From the NCBI GenBank assembly GCA_900538905.1, contig UPZS01000001.1, positions 124,001 through 188,000 of the forward strand: 64,000 nucleotides of DNA, in the 5' to 3' direction. The stretch comes from an uncultured Sutterella sp. (GTDB lineage: Bacteria > Pseudomonadota > Gammaproteobacteria > Burkholderiales > Burkholderiaceae_F). This document shows positions 1 to 8,288 of the stretch, piece after piece. The first letter of the stretch is position 1; the number at the start of each line of letters is the position of its first letter. Under the pieces are notes generated by a model. It searched no databases, had not been told where the DNA came from, and saw only the letters and a list, made by a program, of their open reading frames with translations. A program made the translations under genes and the position numbers.

Positions 1-2
1 CG

Positions 3-815
3 CCGTATCCCGAAAGCGCCTGGCAGCTGCCGTGGTTCCATTCGCTTTTCGGCAATACGGCGGCCGTTGCGACCGGTTTGGCTGCGGCCGCGCGCGTCAA
101 GGCCCGCAAGAAGGGCGGCGAACCTGTTCGCATTCTGGCCTTGGGCGGCGACGGTGGCACCACAGACATCGGTTTCGGATGCCTGTCGGGCATGTTTGAG
201 CGTAACGACGACGTGCTCTACATCTGCTTTGATAATGAGGCTTATATGAATACCGGTGTGCAGCGTTCGTCGGCAACGCCTCCTGCGGCCCGTACGGCGA
301 CGACGATGCCGACGCCCGATTTCCCGGGCAACAGTTTCGGTCAGGGCAAGAATGTGCCGGCCATTGCCATGGCGCACGGCATTCCCTACGTGGCAACTGC
401 CACTGTGGCCGACCTGCACGACCTGGAACGCAAAGTGCGCTATGCGATGAGTTTTCACGGCGCGCGCTACATCCACATTCTCGTTCCATGCCCGCTTGGC
501 TGGGGCGCTCCGTCGGCCAAGACGATTGAACTCGCGCGTCTTGCGCACGAAACAGGTTTGTTCCCGGTCTTTGAAGCCGAATACGGTGAGGTGACCAATG
601 TTTCCAAGATCCGTCGCAAGCAGCCCGTCGAGAAGTATCTGATGCTGCAGAAGCGCTTTGCGCACTTGTTCGGCAAGAAGGGCAATCCGGAAATCGTGCA
701 GCGCATGCAGGCGCTTGCCGATCGCAACATTGCCCGCTACGGCTTGCTCGGCGACGAGCAGGGCGACGATATTCCGGTGCCCGAACAGGCCGAAGAACGT
801 CATCATGTGATTTGA
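3..815 (+). CDS. 2-oxoacid (pyruvate-type):ferredoxin oxidoreductase, beta (TPP) subunit; 5' end cut
   Basis: The reading frame is open from the window edge and ends at TGA 813-815, so the N-terminus lies outside. The visible part holds a thiamine-diphosphate binding stretch (GGDGGTTDIGFGCLSG, then CFDNEAYMNTG), typical of PorB/VorB-like beta subunits, which decarboxylate a 2-oxoacid with CoA and pass electrons to Fe-S carriers. The next gene, 41 bases on, encodes an Fe-S/FAD/NAD(P) protein, so this is probably the tail of an operon whose alpha and gamma genes lie upstream. Substrate cannot be fixed from sequence: pyruvate is most likely, but phenylglyoxylate-type enzymes have related subunits. 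Confidence 0.85.
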   Translation, partial: PYPESAWQLPWFHSLFGNTAAVATGLAAAARVKARKKGGEPVRILALGGDGGTTDIGFGCLSGMFERNDDVLYICFDNEAYMNTGVQRSSATPPAARTATTMPTPDFPGNSFGQGKNVPAIAMAHGIPYVATATVADLHDLERKVRYAMSFHGARYIHILVPCPLGWGAPSAKTIELARLAHETGLFPVFEAEYGEVTNVSKIRRKQPVEKYLMLQKRFAHLFGKKGNPEIVQRMQALADRNIARYGLLGDEQGDDIPVPEQAEERHHVI

Positions 816-856
816 TCCGCTGCCAAAGCGACTGACTGTGAGCGGAAGTTAAGAAA

Positions 857-2488
857 ATGACTCAGAAAAATACTCCTTTTGCCATTACGCTTGATGTGGG
901 CAGTTCTCTGGAAAACCGCACGGGCTCTTGGCGTACCGTTAAGCCGACCTATGTCAACCGACTGCCGCCGTGCAACGCCAAGTGTCCTGCCGGCGAAAAG
1001 TGCCAGGCGTGGCTGTATGCGGCCGAGTCGGGCAATTACGAAGAAGCCTGGAAGCGCATCACGGCCGACAATCCGTTCCCGGCCTGCATGGGGCGCGTGT
1101 GCTATCACACCTGTGAAACGGCCTGCAACCGCGGCGGTCTCGACGAATCCGTGGGTATCAATTCGGTGGAGCGGTTCCTAGGCGACAATGCGCTTGCCAA
1201 GGGTTGGGATCTGCCCAAGCCTCAGCAGGAAACCGGCAAGCGCGTGCTCGTGGTGGGCGCCGGTCCCGCCGGCTTGAGCGCGGCTTACCATCTGCGCCAG
1301 GCCGGCCACACCGTACACGTGGTCGAAGGTGCACAGGCCGGCGGCGGCATGATGCGCTACGGTATTCCGAAGTATCGTCTGCCCCGTGAAGTACTCGATG
1401 CGGAAATCGAGCGCATTGTGCGCACGGGGGTGACGATTGAATACGGCCGCGAAGTGACCGATCTTGCACAGGAAATGAAGGAAGGCAAGTACGACGCTGT
1501 GTTCCTGGGCGTGGGTGCACATTTGGCTCGACGCACCTATATCCCAGCGGGCGACGCCTCGCGCGTCCTGGACGCCGTGAGCGTTCTCAAGGACGTTGCC
1601 GAGGATGAAAAGCCGATGCTCGGTCGCCGCGTGGCCATTTACGGCGGCGGCAACACAGCTATCGACGTGGCACGTACCGTGCGACGCATGGGTGCTGAAC
1701 CCCTGGTGGTGTACCGCCGTACACGCGATCGCGCGCCGGCGCATCAGACCGAAATTCAGGAGGCCATCGAAGAAGGCGTCAACATGAAGTGGCTCTCGAC
1801 CATTCGTGAGGCACAAGGCGGCGAAATTAAGATCGAGAAGATGGAGCTTGACGAAAACGGCAAGCCGCGCGGTACGGGTGTCTATGAAAACATCGCCGTC
1901 GATACGGTGGTGCTGGCGCTCGGTCAGCAGACCAATCTCGGGTTCCTCGCCAACTTCCCCGGACTGCAGGCTCAGGACGACGAGCTTTTGGTTGACGAAA
2001 CCATGATGACGACGGTGCCCGGCATTTTCGCCGGCGGTGACATGGTCAAGGGCGACAAAAACGTGACGGTGGCGATTGGCCACGGCAAGAAGGCCGCGCG
2101 CGCCATCTCGGCCTATCTCAAGGGTGAGAAGTACGTTGAACCGCCCAAGGCGCCTTTGGCAAGCTTCGATCGTTTGCATACTTGGTACTACGCTGATGCG
2201 CCGAAGACGGTTCGTCCGATGCTTGACCTTGCGCGCCGCACGACCACGTTTGATGAAGTGCAGCACGGTCTGACCGAAGAAAACGCTCTTTTTGAAGCGC
2301 GTCGCTGCATGAGCTGCGGTAATTGCTTTGAGTGCGATAACTGTTACGGGGTATGCCCTGACAATGCGGTCATCAAGCTTGGTCCCGGCAAGAAGTTCAA
2401 GTTCAATTACGACTACTGCAAGGGGTGCGGCATTTGTGCCAACGAGTGCCCGTGCGGTGCCATCGATATGGTGAGCGAAGACATCTGA
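857..2488 (+). CDS. GltD-like FAD/NAD(P) oxidoreductase fused to a 2x[4Fe-4S] ferredoxin domain
   Basis: 543 residues. An N-terminal cysteine set (C39, C43, C49, C77, C82, C86, C90) matches the Fe-S region of glutamate-synthase small subunits. GAGPAG at 134-139 is the FAD Rossmann motif, GGGNTAID near 263-270 the NAD(P) motif, and GGD at 393-395 a second FAD contact. The C-terminus carries cysteines at 484/487/490/493/496/500 and 521/524/527/531, as in PorD ferredoxins. A GGAAG ribosome site lies at 844-848. Next to the TPP subunit it most likely links 2-oxoacid oxidation to NAD(P), much as in phenylglyoxylate:NAD oxidoreductase; this is inference from context, not glutamate synthesis. Confidence 0.85.
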   Translation: MTQKNTPFAITLDVGSSLENRTGSWRTVKPTYVNRLPPCNAKCPAGEKCQAWLYAAESGNYEEAWKRITADNPFPACMGRVCYHTCETACNRGGLDESVGINSVERFLGDNALAKGWDLPKPQQETGKRVLVVGAGPAGLSAAYHLRQAGHTVHVVEGAQAGGGMMRYGIPKYRLPREVLDAEIERIVRTGVTIEYGREVTDLAQEMKEGKYDAVFLGVGAHLARRTYIPAGDASRVLDAVSVLKDVAEDEKPMLGRRVAIYGGGNTAIDVARTVRRMGAEPLVVYRRTRDRAPAHQTEIQEAIEEGVNMKWLSTIREAQGGEIKIEKMELDENGKPRGTGVYENIAVDTVVLALGQQTNLGFLANFPGLQAQDDELLVDETMMTTVPGIFAGGDMVKGDKNVTVAIGHGKKAARAISAYLKGEKYVEPPKAPLASFDRLHTWYYADAPKTVRPMLDLARRTTTFDEVQHGLTEENALFEARRCMSCGNCFECDNCYGVCPDNAVIKLGPGKKFKFNYDYCKGCGICANECPCGAIDMVSEDI

Positions 2489-2503
2489 CGGACGGACTTT
2501 TTT

Positions 2504-2569
2504 GAAATCCGGTTTTGCACGGGCGGCCTGCTAGGAAGGCCGCCTGTGCGAGGCAAGGATTTCTTTTTT
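2504..2569 (+). terminator. Nested hairpin terminator after the oxidoreductase operon
   Basis: GAAATCC (2504-2510) pairs with GGATTTC (2557-2563), followed directly by six T. Inside it a 13-bp stem pairs 2517-2529 with 2537-2549. The two stems and the T-run suggest a strong rho-independent terminator insulating the efflux operon downstream. Confidence 0.75.
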
Positions 2570-2575
2570 GACTCC

Positions 2576-2601
2576 TGAATTCAAATTTCAATTAGAATTC
2601 A
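2576..2601. promoter_or_regulatory. Candidate operator: 7-bp inverted repeat with 12-bp spacer
   Basis: TGAATTC at 2576-2582 and its complement GAATTCA at 2595-2601 form a perfect inverted repeat; GAATTCAAAT is also repeated directly with an 18-bp period (2577 and 2595). It lies 30 bp before the first efflux gene in an AT-rich stretch, where a TetR-family operator would be expected. The regulator link is inference. Confidence 0.4.
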
Positions 2602-2631
2602 AATAAAAGAACCGAATAAGGAAAGCAGTAA

Positions 2632-3609
2632 ATGGCGTCCAAAAAAATCGGGCTCGCGTTGCTGGCTTTGTGCGTGGCAGCCGGACTTGGCTACGTTTAT
2701 GTTTCCGACCGCAATGCAGCAGGAGACTCTTTGAAAATCTACGGCAGCGTCGACATGCGCACGGTGGACTTGGCGTTTGAGGAATCAGGCCGTATCGGAC
2801 AGGTGTTGGTAGAAGAGGGTGACACGGTAAAGACGGGGGATGTGCTTGCCAAGCTTGACGATGAGCGTTACGCCATTGCGCTGGACAATGCCCGCGCTAC
2901 GCTTGAAGTACGCCAAAAAGAACTTGATTTGCTGCTTGCCGGATCCCGTGTTGAAGAAATTGATGCGGCGCGAGCCACTTACAAGGCCAATGTCGCATCG
3001 GCATCGCTGGCTCAGCGCATCTGTAAGCGCGAGCAAAAGCTCGGGCGGGCAACGACTGAACAGATGGTCGATCAGGCCTGTTCGCAGGCGCGTGTATCTC
3101 AGGCTCAAGCTTTGGCCTCCAAAAAGAATCTCGATTTGTTGCTTGCGGGAACGCGTATCGAACAGATTGACGTGGCGCGAGCCAATGTGGCGCTGGCCAA
3201 AACCGGCCTTGACGATGCCGCCCGCGCGTTGCGCAATTGCGAACTCAAGGCGCCTTCCGACGGCGTTGTGCGCAGTCGCCTCAAAGAAAAAGGTGACATG
3301 GTCTCTGCCGCCTCTCCGGTTTATGAGGTCGCGCTGATGGATCCCATGTGGGTGCGGGCATGGATTGATGAGGTCAATCTCGGAAAGATCGCCGTGGGGC
3401 AGAAGGTGAAGGTTTTCTCCGACAGCTATCCTCAGGAACCGTTTGAAGGCACGGTGGGTTTTGTGTCGACCGTTGCGGAATTCACGCCCAAGACGGTGCA
3501 GACCGAGGCGCTGAGAACGGCGCTGGTCTACGAAGTGCGTGTCACCGTTCAGGATCCTCGCCATCGTCTTCGTCTGGGTATGCCGGCCACGGTTCAATTG
3601 ATCGAGTGA
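2632..3609 (+). CDS. HlyD-family periplasmic adaptor (YbhG-like) of an ABC efflux pump
   Basis: 325 residues with one N-terminal membrane anchor (about 5-25), a lipoyl-type half (about 44-76), a long helical hairpin region (about 80-205) and the second lipoyl half with beta-barrel (APSDGVVRSRLKEKGDMV onward). This is the membrane-fusion protein layout. It would link the inner-membrane ABC transporter encoded by the next three genes to an outer-membrane channel not seen here. It is first of a five-gene operon (next gene 13 bp downstream), matching E. coli ybhGFSR. The substrate is unknown; such pumps export drugs or bile-like compounds. Confidence 0.88.
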   Translation: MASKKIGLALLALCVAAGLGYVYVSDRNAAGDSLKIYGSVDMRTVDLAFEESGRIGQVLVEEGDTVKTGDVLAKLDDERYAIALDNARATLEVRQKELDLLLAGSRVEEIDAARATYKANVASASLAQRICKREQKLGRATTEQMVDQACSQARVSQAQALASKKNLDLLLAGTRIEQIDVARANVALAKTGLDDAARALRNCELKAPSDGVVRSRLKEKGDMVSAASPVYEVALMDPMWVRAWIDEVNLGKIAVGQKVKVFSDSYPQEPFEGTVGFVSTVAEFTPKTVQTEALRTALVYEVRVTVQDPRHRLRLGMPATVQLIE

Positions 3610-3622
3610 CGGAATTGCAGGT

Positions 3623-5431
3623 ATGTCGGACGTGGCGGTTGGCTTGACTGCGGACAAAGTGTGCGACAGCGCTCTTGCCTTTGAGTCCGTGTGTCGTTCG
3701 GAGAAGGGAGCTGGCGAAATCCTAAGCGGGATCACGGCGCGCTTTGCCGCTTCGCGTCTTGTGGCACTTGTGGGCGCCGATGGAGCGGGCAAAACGACAC
3801 TCATGCGCATTGCGGCGGGCATCTTGCAACCTTCGGCGGGGCATGTGCTGGTGTTTGGCGAAGAGCTTTACGGCAAAAAGCTCGCTCATTTGCAAAAGCA
3901 GTGCGGCTATATGCCGCAGAAGTTCGGGCTCTATGAAGATTTGAGCGTTGCGGAAAACTTCAAGCTTTATGCCGATTTGTTCGGTTTGTCTGAAGAGCAG
4001 AGAAAAGAGCGGACAAAAGAACTTCTTGAGATGACGGCGCTCACTGCGTTTACCGAACGTCCGGCGGGAAAGCTCTCGGGGGGAATGAAGCAAAAACTGG
4101 GGCTTGCCTGTGCGCTACTGAACCGCCCTCGGATTTTGTTGCTTGACGAACCGACCGTCGGTGTCGATCCGCTCTCACGACGCGACTTGTGGCGCATCCT
4201 GCGCGAAAATGCTGCCGCGAGGGACATGCTTATCGTGGTGGCGACCACTTACATGGACGAAGCGGCGCTTTGCGATGACGTGATCATTCTTGAGGAAGGC
4301 CATATGCGCGTGACCGGCTCGCCCGAGTCGATTGCCAGCCATGCTCAAGGTTGCACTTTTTTTGCCGAACAGGAAAAAAAAGAGTTGCCGGTGCGTCTGC
4401 TGCAGGATCGCCTTATTGCCGATACGGAACATCTTCTGGATGCCGTGCCGGAGGCGGCCGGTGTTCGGCTTCTGACAAACGGCACCAGTGACGCGCAGAA
4501 GCTGCAAGCGCTATATCCCGGTGTGCGCTTTACCGAGCGCCCGAGTACGCTCGAAGATGGTTATCTGGTGTTGCGAAAGGAGTTTTTAGGCGACTGGCGG
4601 CTTGAAGCCGAGGAAAGTTTGTCGCTGTTTGAATCTTCTGCAACCGCAGACTCCGATCCGGCAATCACGGGGAACCCCGACAGCGTGATCCATGCCAAGG
4701 GACTGGTGCGTCGTTTCGGTTCCTTCGTTGCCGTCGACAAGACAGACTTTGACGTGGCGCGCGGTGAGATTTTCGGACTGCTCGGTCCCAACGGCGCAGG
4801 CAAGACGACGACCTTCAAGATGCTGTGCGGATTGTTGGAAGTCTCTGAAGGCGAACTTTGTGTGGCAGGCATTGACGTGCGACATGCTCGCGAAAAGGCC
4901 CGGGAGCTTTTGGGCTATATGTCGCAGAAGTTCTCGCTTTATCCCGGACTGTCTGTGCTGGAAAACCTCACGTTCTTTGCAGGGGCCTACGGACTGACCG
5001 GCTCACGCGGAAAACAGCGCATCGCGCAGGTTCTGCAAGCCTTTGGTTTGGAAACATTTGCCTCGCGCGCCGCGGGTACCTTGCCCGGCGGCTACAAGCA
5101 ACGGCTGTCGATGGCAACGGCCTTGTTGCACCGTCCCCAGATTCTCTTTTTGGACGAGCCCACGAGCGGGGCCGATATTCCGACCCGCCGTCGATTCTGG
5201 CGCTGGGTGACGGCGTTGGCGCGAAACGGAACCACGGTGGTGGTGACGACGCACTTTATGGAAGAGGCGCTTTACTGCGATCGCATCTTGATTCAGGATG
5301 CAGGCAAAAGCTTGATTTTGGGAACGCCCGAAGCAGTACGCTCCGGTTGCGCGACGATGAACGAAGCGTTTATTCGCGTAGTGACGCAGGCACGCCATGC
5401 AGAGGCCGATCGCCGAAAGGAGGCCTCATGA
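3623..5431 (+). CDS. ABC transporter ATPase with two nucleotide-binding domains in one chain (YbhF-like)
   Basis: 602 residues. The first ATPase half has Walker A GADGAGKTT at 51-59, signature LSGGMKQ and Walker B ILLLDEPTVGVDP. The second has GPNGAGKTT near 388-396, a variant signature (LPGGYKQ) and ILFLDEPTSGADIP. The duplicated ATPase followed by two separate permease genes is the YbhF/YbhS/YbhR arrangement. It powers export with the HlyD adaptor upstream. The end overlaps the next start by ATGA, so translation is probably coupled. Confidence 0.9.
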   Translation: MSDVAVGLTADKVCDSALAFESVCRSEKGAGEILSGITARFAASRLVALVGADGAGKTTLMRIAAGILQPSAGHVLVFGEELYGKKLAHLQKQCGYMPQKFGLYEDLSVAENFKLYADLFGLSEEQRKERTKELLEMTALTAFTERPAGKLSGGMKQKLGLACALLNRPRILLLDEPTVGVDPLSRRDLWRILRENAAARDMLIVVATTYMDEAALCDDVIILEEGHMRVTGSPESIASHAQGCTFFAEQEKKELPVRLLQDRLIADTEHLLDAVPEAAGVRLLTNGTSDAQKLQALYPGVRFTERPSTLEDGYLVLRKEFLGDWRLEAEESLSLFESSATADSDPAITGNPDSVIHAKGLVRRFGSFVAVDKTDFDVARGEIFGLLGPNGAGKTTTFKMLCGLLEVSEGELCVAGIDVRHAREKARELLGYMSQKFSLYPGLSVLENLTFFAGAYGLTGSRGKQRIAQVLQAFGLETFASRAAGTLPGGYKQRLSMATALLHRPQILFLDEPTSGADIPTRRRFWRWVTALARNGTTVVVTTHFMEEALYCDRILIQDAGKSLILGTPEAVRSGCATMNEAFIRVVTQARHAEADRRKEAS

Positions 5432-6525
5432 ATGTCTTTTCTTTGTGGCTTACGCACGCTGTTGCGCTTACGCTTAAAGAAACGCGCCAGATTCTGCGCG
5501 ACAAAAGCGCCATTTTGCTCGGCGTTTTCATGCCTTTGATGCTGATCATTTTGTTTGGCTACGGGCTTTCTTTTGATGTTCGCAACATCCGCTTGGGTGT
5601 GGTTGATACAGTGCGCACCGAGCAAACGGAGCGCATCACGGCAAGCCTCGTTGCCAACGAATCGTTCAAGACAACCGTCTACGTTGCTCGAAGCGATGCT
5701 CTAAAGGCTTTGGAAAGTTTCGAGATTGAAGCGTTGGCAGTCTTTGAAAAGCAAAACACTTCGAGCGTGTCGCGGCAGATTGTGGTTGACGGGATTGATG
5801 CACCGCGCGCCACCATGATTGTCAATGCGGTCTCGGGTGCCGCCGGCATTGCGATGGCGGGTGAGTCCGAAGGAGCGGGCATTGTTGTGGTGCCGCGCAT
5901 CTGGTTTAACGAATCGGTCATCAGTACTTGGTATTTGGTTCCGGGACTTTTTGTGATTGTGCTTACGCTTACAGGTTGCATGATGACGAGTCTGGTATTG
6001 GCGCGTGAGTGGGAGCGCGGCACGATGGAAGCGATGATTGCGACACCTGCATCGCCCTCGGCCATCTTGGTAAGCAAGACCTTCCCGTACTTCTGCCTGG
6101 GAATGCTCGGCTGGGCGCTTTGCATGACTGCGGCCTGTTTTCTCTACGAAGTGCCGGTGCGCGGCAGCTTTTGGCTCATTTTGAGCTCTTCGGCTTTGTA
6201 CCTGCTGATGGGTTTGGGATTGGGGCTGGTGATTTCCGGCGTGACCCGTTCTCAGTTTTTGGCTTCTCAGGTCACGGTGCTCGTGAGTTTCTTGCCGGCC
6301 GTGATCCTTTCAGGGTTTATTTTTGATTTGCGCTCAGCGCCCGCCTGGGCCGATGCCATGGCGCACTGCCTGCCGCCCGTGTACTACCTTGAAGTGCTTA
6401 AGGTGGGTTTTCTCACCGGCGGCATGGAGGAACTCGTGACGAAAAACATGGTGATCTTGTCACTTTTTGCGGCGGCTGCCTTTGCGGCGTCTTACCGCTT
6501 GTGTCAAAAGAGGCTTCGAAAATGA
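5428..6525 (+). CDS. ABC-2 type permease subunit (YbhS-like)
   Basis: Start chosen at ATG 5428 because a strong AAAGGAGG ribosome site sits just before it and it overlaps the ATPase stop by four bases. The 365-residue product has one N-terminal membrane helix, a long periplasmic region (about 45-170), then about five C-terminal helices: the ABC-2/DrrB-like fold of multidrug exporters. The EWERGTMEAMIATP stretch before the third helix is typical of this family. It pairs with the next, related permease. Confidence 0.88.
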   Translation: MNVFSLWLTHAVALTLKETRQILRDKSAILLGVFMPLMLIILFGYGLSFDVRNIRLGVVDTVRTEQTERITASLVANESFKTTVYVARSDALKALESFEIEALAVFEKQNTSSVSRQIVVDGIDAPRATMIVNAVSGAAGIAMAGESEGAGIVVVPRIWFNESVISTWYLVPGLFVIVLTLTGCMMTSLVLAREWERGTMEAMIATPASPSAILVSKTFPYFCLGMLGWALCMTAACFLYEVPVRGSFWLILSSSALYLLMGLGLGLVISGVTRSQFLASQVTVLVSFLPAVILSGFIFDLRSAPAWADAMAHCLPPVYYLEVLKVGFLTGGMEELVTKNMVILSLFAAAAFAASYRLCQKRLRK

Positions 6526-7631
6526 CGAGATTGCTGCAGTTGCTGATTCACCGTAGCGCACGGTTTCGCGCGCTGATGCACAAAGAGCTTCTGACGACGC
6601 TCAAGGACCGCACGAGCCGCATGATTCTTGTGGGGCCTTTGGTTTTGTATGTCATTTTGTTCGGGTATGTGGCGACCTTCAATCTCGACTACGCTCCATA
6701 TGCACTGCTGGATATGTCCAAGACCAGACAGAGCGCCAAATTGATTCGCGCTGTAGACGAAAGTGCGGTTTTCGATCGAGTGATGACACTGCAAAATACC
6801 GCCCAGATTGCGCCGGCGATCGACTCGGGCAAAGCGCTTGTCGTATTGGTGATCGGGCAGGACTATGCCGAGAAACTTTCGGAGGGTAAGGTCGCGCAGG
6901 TGCAGGTGATCATTGACGGCCGCAATTCCACAACCGCGCAGCTGGCGGCCGGATATTTGTCGATTATCGCGGGCAACGTGTCGGGGGCGGGGACCGTTTT
7001 TGAGAGCATTCGATATCTATACAACCCCAACAATCTCACACAGTGGTTTATTTTGCCCGCGCTCATCATGATGCTTTCGATGTTGCAGATCATGGTGCTC
7101 TCGGCGCTGTCAGTTGCCCGTGAACGCGAAATGGGAACTTTTGAGCAGTTGTTGGTAACGCCTTTCACGACCGGGGAGTTGCTGGCTTCCAAGGCGGTGG
7201 TGCCGATTTTGATCGGCATTTTTCAGGGGACGTTGATTTTCCTGATTTCGGTGTTTTGGTTTCAGGTGCCGCTGATGGGCAGTATTCTGAAAATTTATGC
7301 CGTGATGGCGGTCTTTGTACTGTCCATCGTTGGGCTGGGACTTGCCATTTCGGCTTACAGCAAAACCATGCAGCAGGGACTTTTGATTGCGTTTGTGACG
7401 CTCGTTCCGATGGTATTGCTTTCGGGGCTTTTTACTCCTGTTGACAACATGCCCGACTGGATTCAGACAATCACTTGGGCTGACCCGCTTCGCTTTGCGT
7501 TGTTGAGCGTGCGGCGCATCTATTTGGCGGATGCCAGTTGGGCGCACATTGCTTACACCATGATTCCGACAGCTGCCGTGGCGGCAGTCAGTCTTCCCTT
7601 TGCATACCACTACTTCAAAAAACGACTATGA
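6522..7631 (+). CDS. ABC-2 type permease subunit (YbhR-like)
   Basis: ATG 6522 overlaps the previous stop (ATGA). About 369 residues with the same plan as its neighbour: N-terminal helix, extracytoplasmic domain, then a helical bundle containing the family motif REREMGTFEQLLVTP. The two permeases probably form a heterodimer driven by the double ATPase. The stop overlaps the start of the TetR-type gene (ATGA at 7628-7631), so the regulator was designed to be co-translated with the pump. Confidence 0.88.
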   Translation: MTRLLQLLIHRSARFRALMHKELLTTLKDRTSRMILVGPLVLYVILFGYVATFNLDYAPYALLDMSKTRQSAKLIRAVDESAVFDRVMTLQNTAQIAPAIDSGKALVVLVIGQDYAEKLSEGKVAQVQVIIDGRNSTTAQLAAGYLSIIAGNVSGAGTVFESIRYLYNPNNLTQWFILPALIMMLSMLQIMVLSALSVAREREMGTFEQLLVTPFTTGELLASKAVVPILIGIFQGTLIFLISVFWFQVPLMGSILKIYAVMAVFVLSIVGLGLAISAYSKTMQQGLLIAFVTLVPMVLLSGLFTPVDNMPDWIQTITWADPLRFALLSVRRIYLADASWAHIAYTMIPTAAVAAVSLPFAYHYFKKRL

Positions 7632-8277
7632 GAAAAAAGACAGCGAAAGCAAGAACGGACGGGCAGGCGACACGCCAGGCGCTTGTCGATGCTGCAGGAA
7701 TTTTGGCGGCCCGGCACGGCTGGGCTTCGGTACGGGCTAAGGATGTGTGCAAACTGGCCGGTGTCAGCGCAGCCAGCGTCAACTACTGGTTCGGAAGCCG
7801 TGACGAGCTTTATCGGGAGGTGGTTCGGCAGATTCCGGAAGGACTCATTGACGGAAAGTTGGAAGAATACTTTCAGAGCAATGCAGAGCCGCTCGAGAAA
7901 GTTCGCAGAGTGTTGGAAACATTCCTCATGGCGCGCCCAGGGGCCGCGGCCAGTGGCATTTGGCATTATGGGCACGGGAAGTGTTTACGGGACCGTCGGA
8001 AGAATTCATTCGCGTGGTACGTGCAAGCGGCACCAAACATGTGATGTCCATTCGTCGGATTATTGCGGCGTATTTGGGAATTCCCGATGAAGGACCGGAA
8101 ATTGAAACCATCGTGATGGCCGTCATGTCTCCGTGTTTATTGGTGGTGGCTTCTTCGCCCGAAGTGATCAAGGAGACCTATCCGAATTTGATGGATGCCA
8201 AGGGAAAAGAAGTGGCCGTAGAGCAACTGCTCAGTATCCTGCAGATGCTCAAGCTAAAGCGCAAGGACGAAACGTAG
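7628..8277 (+). pseudogene. TetR-family regulator (CecR/YbiH-like) split by a frameshift
   Basis: The frame from ATG 7628 encodes a typical TetR N-terminus: a helix-turn-helix region (VRAKDVCKLAGVSAASVNYWFGSRDELYREVV). After about residue 108 it runs into unrelated sequence and stops at 8044. The expected C-terminal ligand-binding half (WAREVFTGPSEEFIRVV onward) continues in another frame to 8277. The shift lies about 7935-7962, near a run of four G, and is equivalent to losing one base. In E. coli the homologous regulator controls the ybh pump. Either the repressor is inactive or a base is wrong in the assembly. Confidence 0.8.
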
Positions 8278-8288
8278 TCTCGGGCGTA

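Noticed and set aside
1178..2266. Long open frame on the minus strand opposite the GltD-like gene
   Set aside because: It mirrors a clear plus-strand gene, is rich in His/Arg and has no recognisable motif; typical antisense frame in GC-rich DNA.
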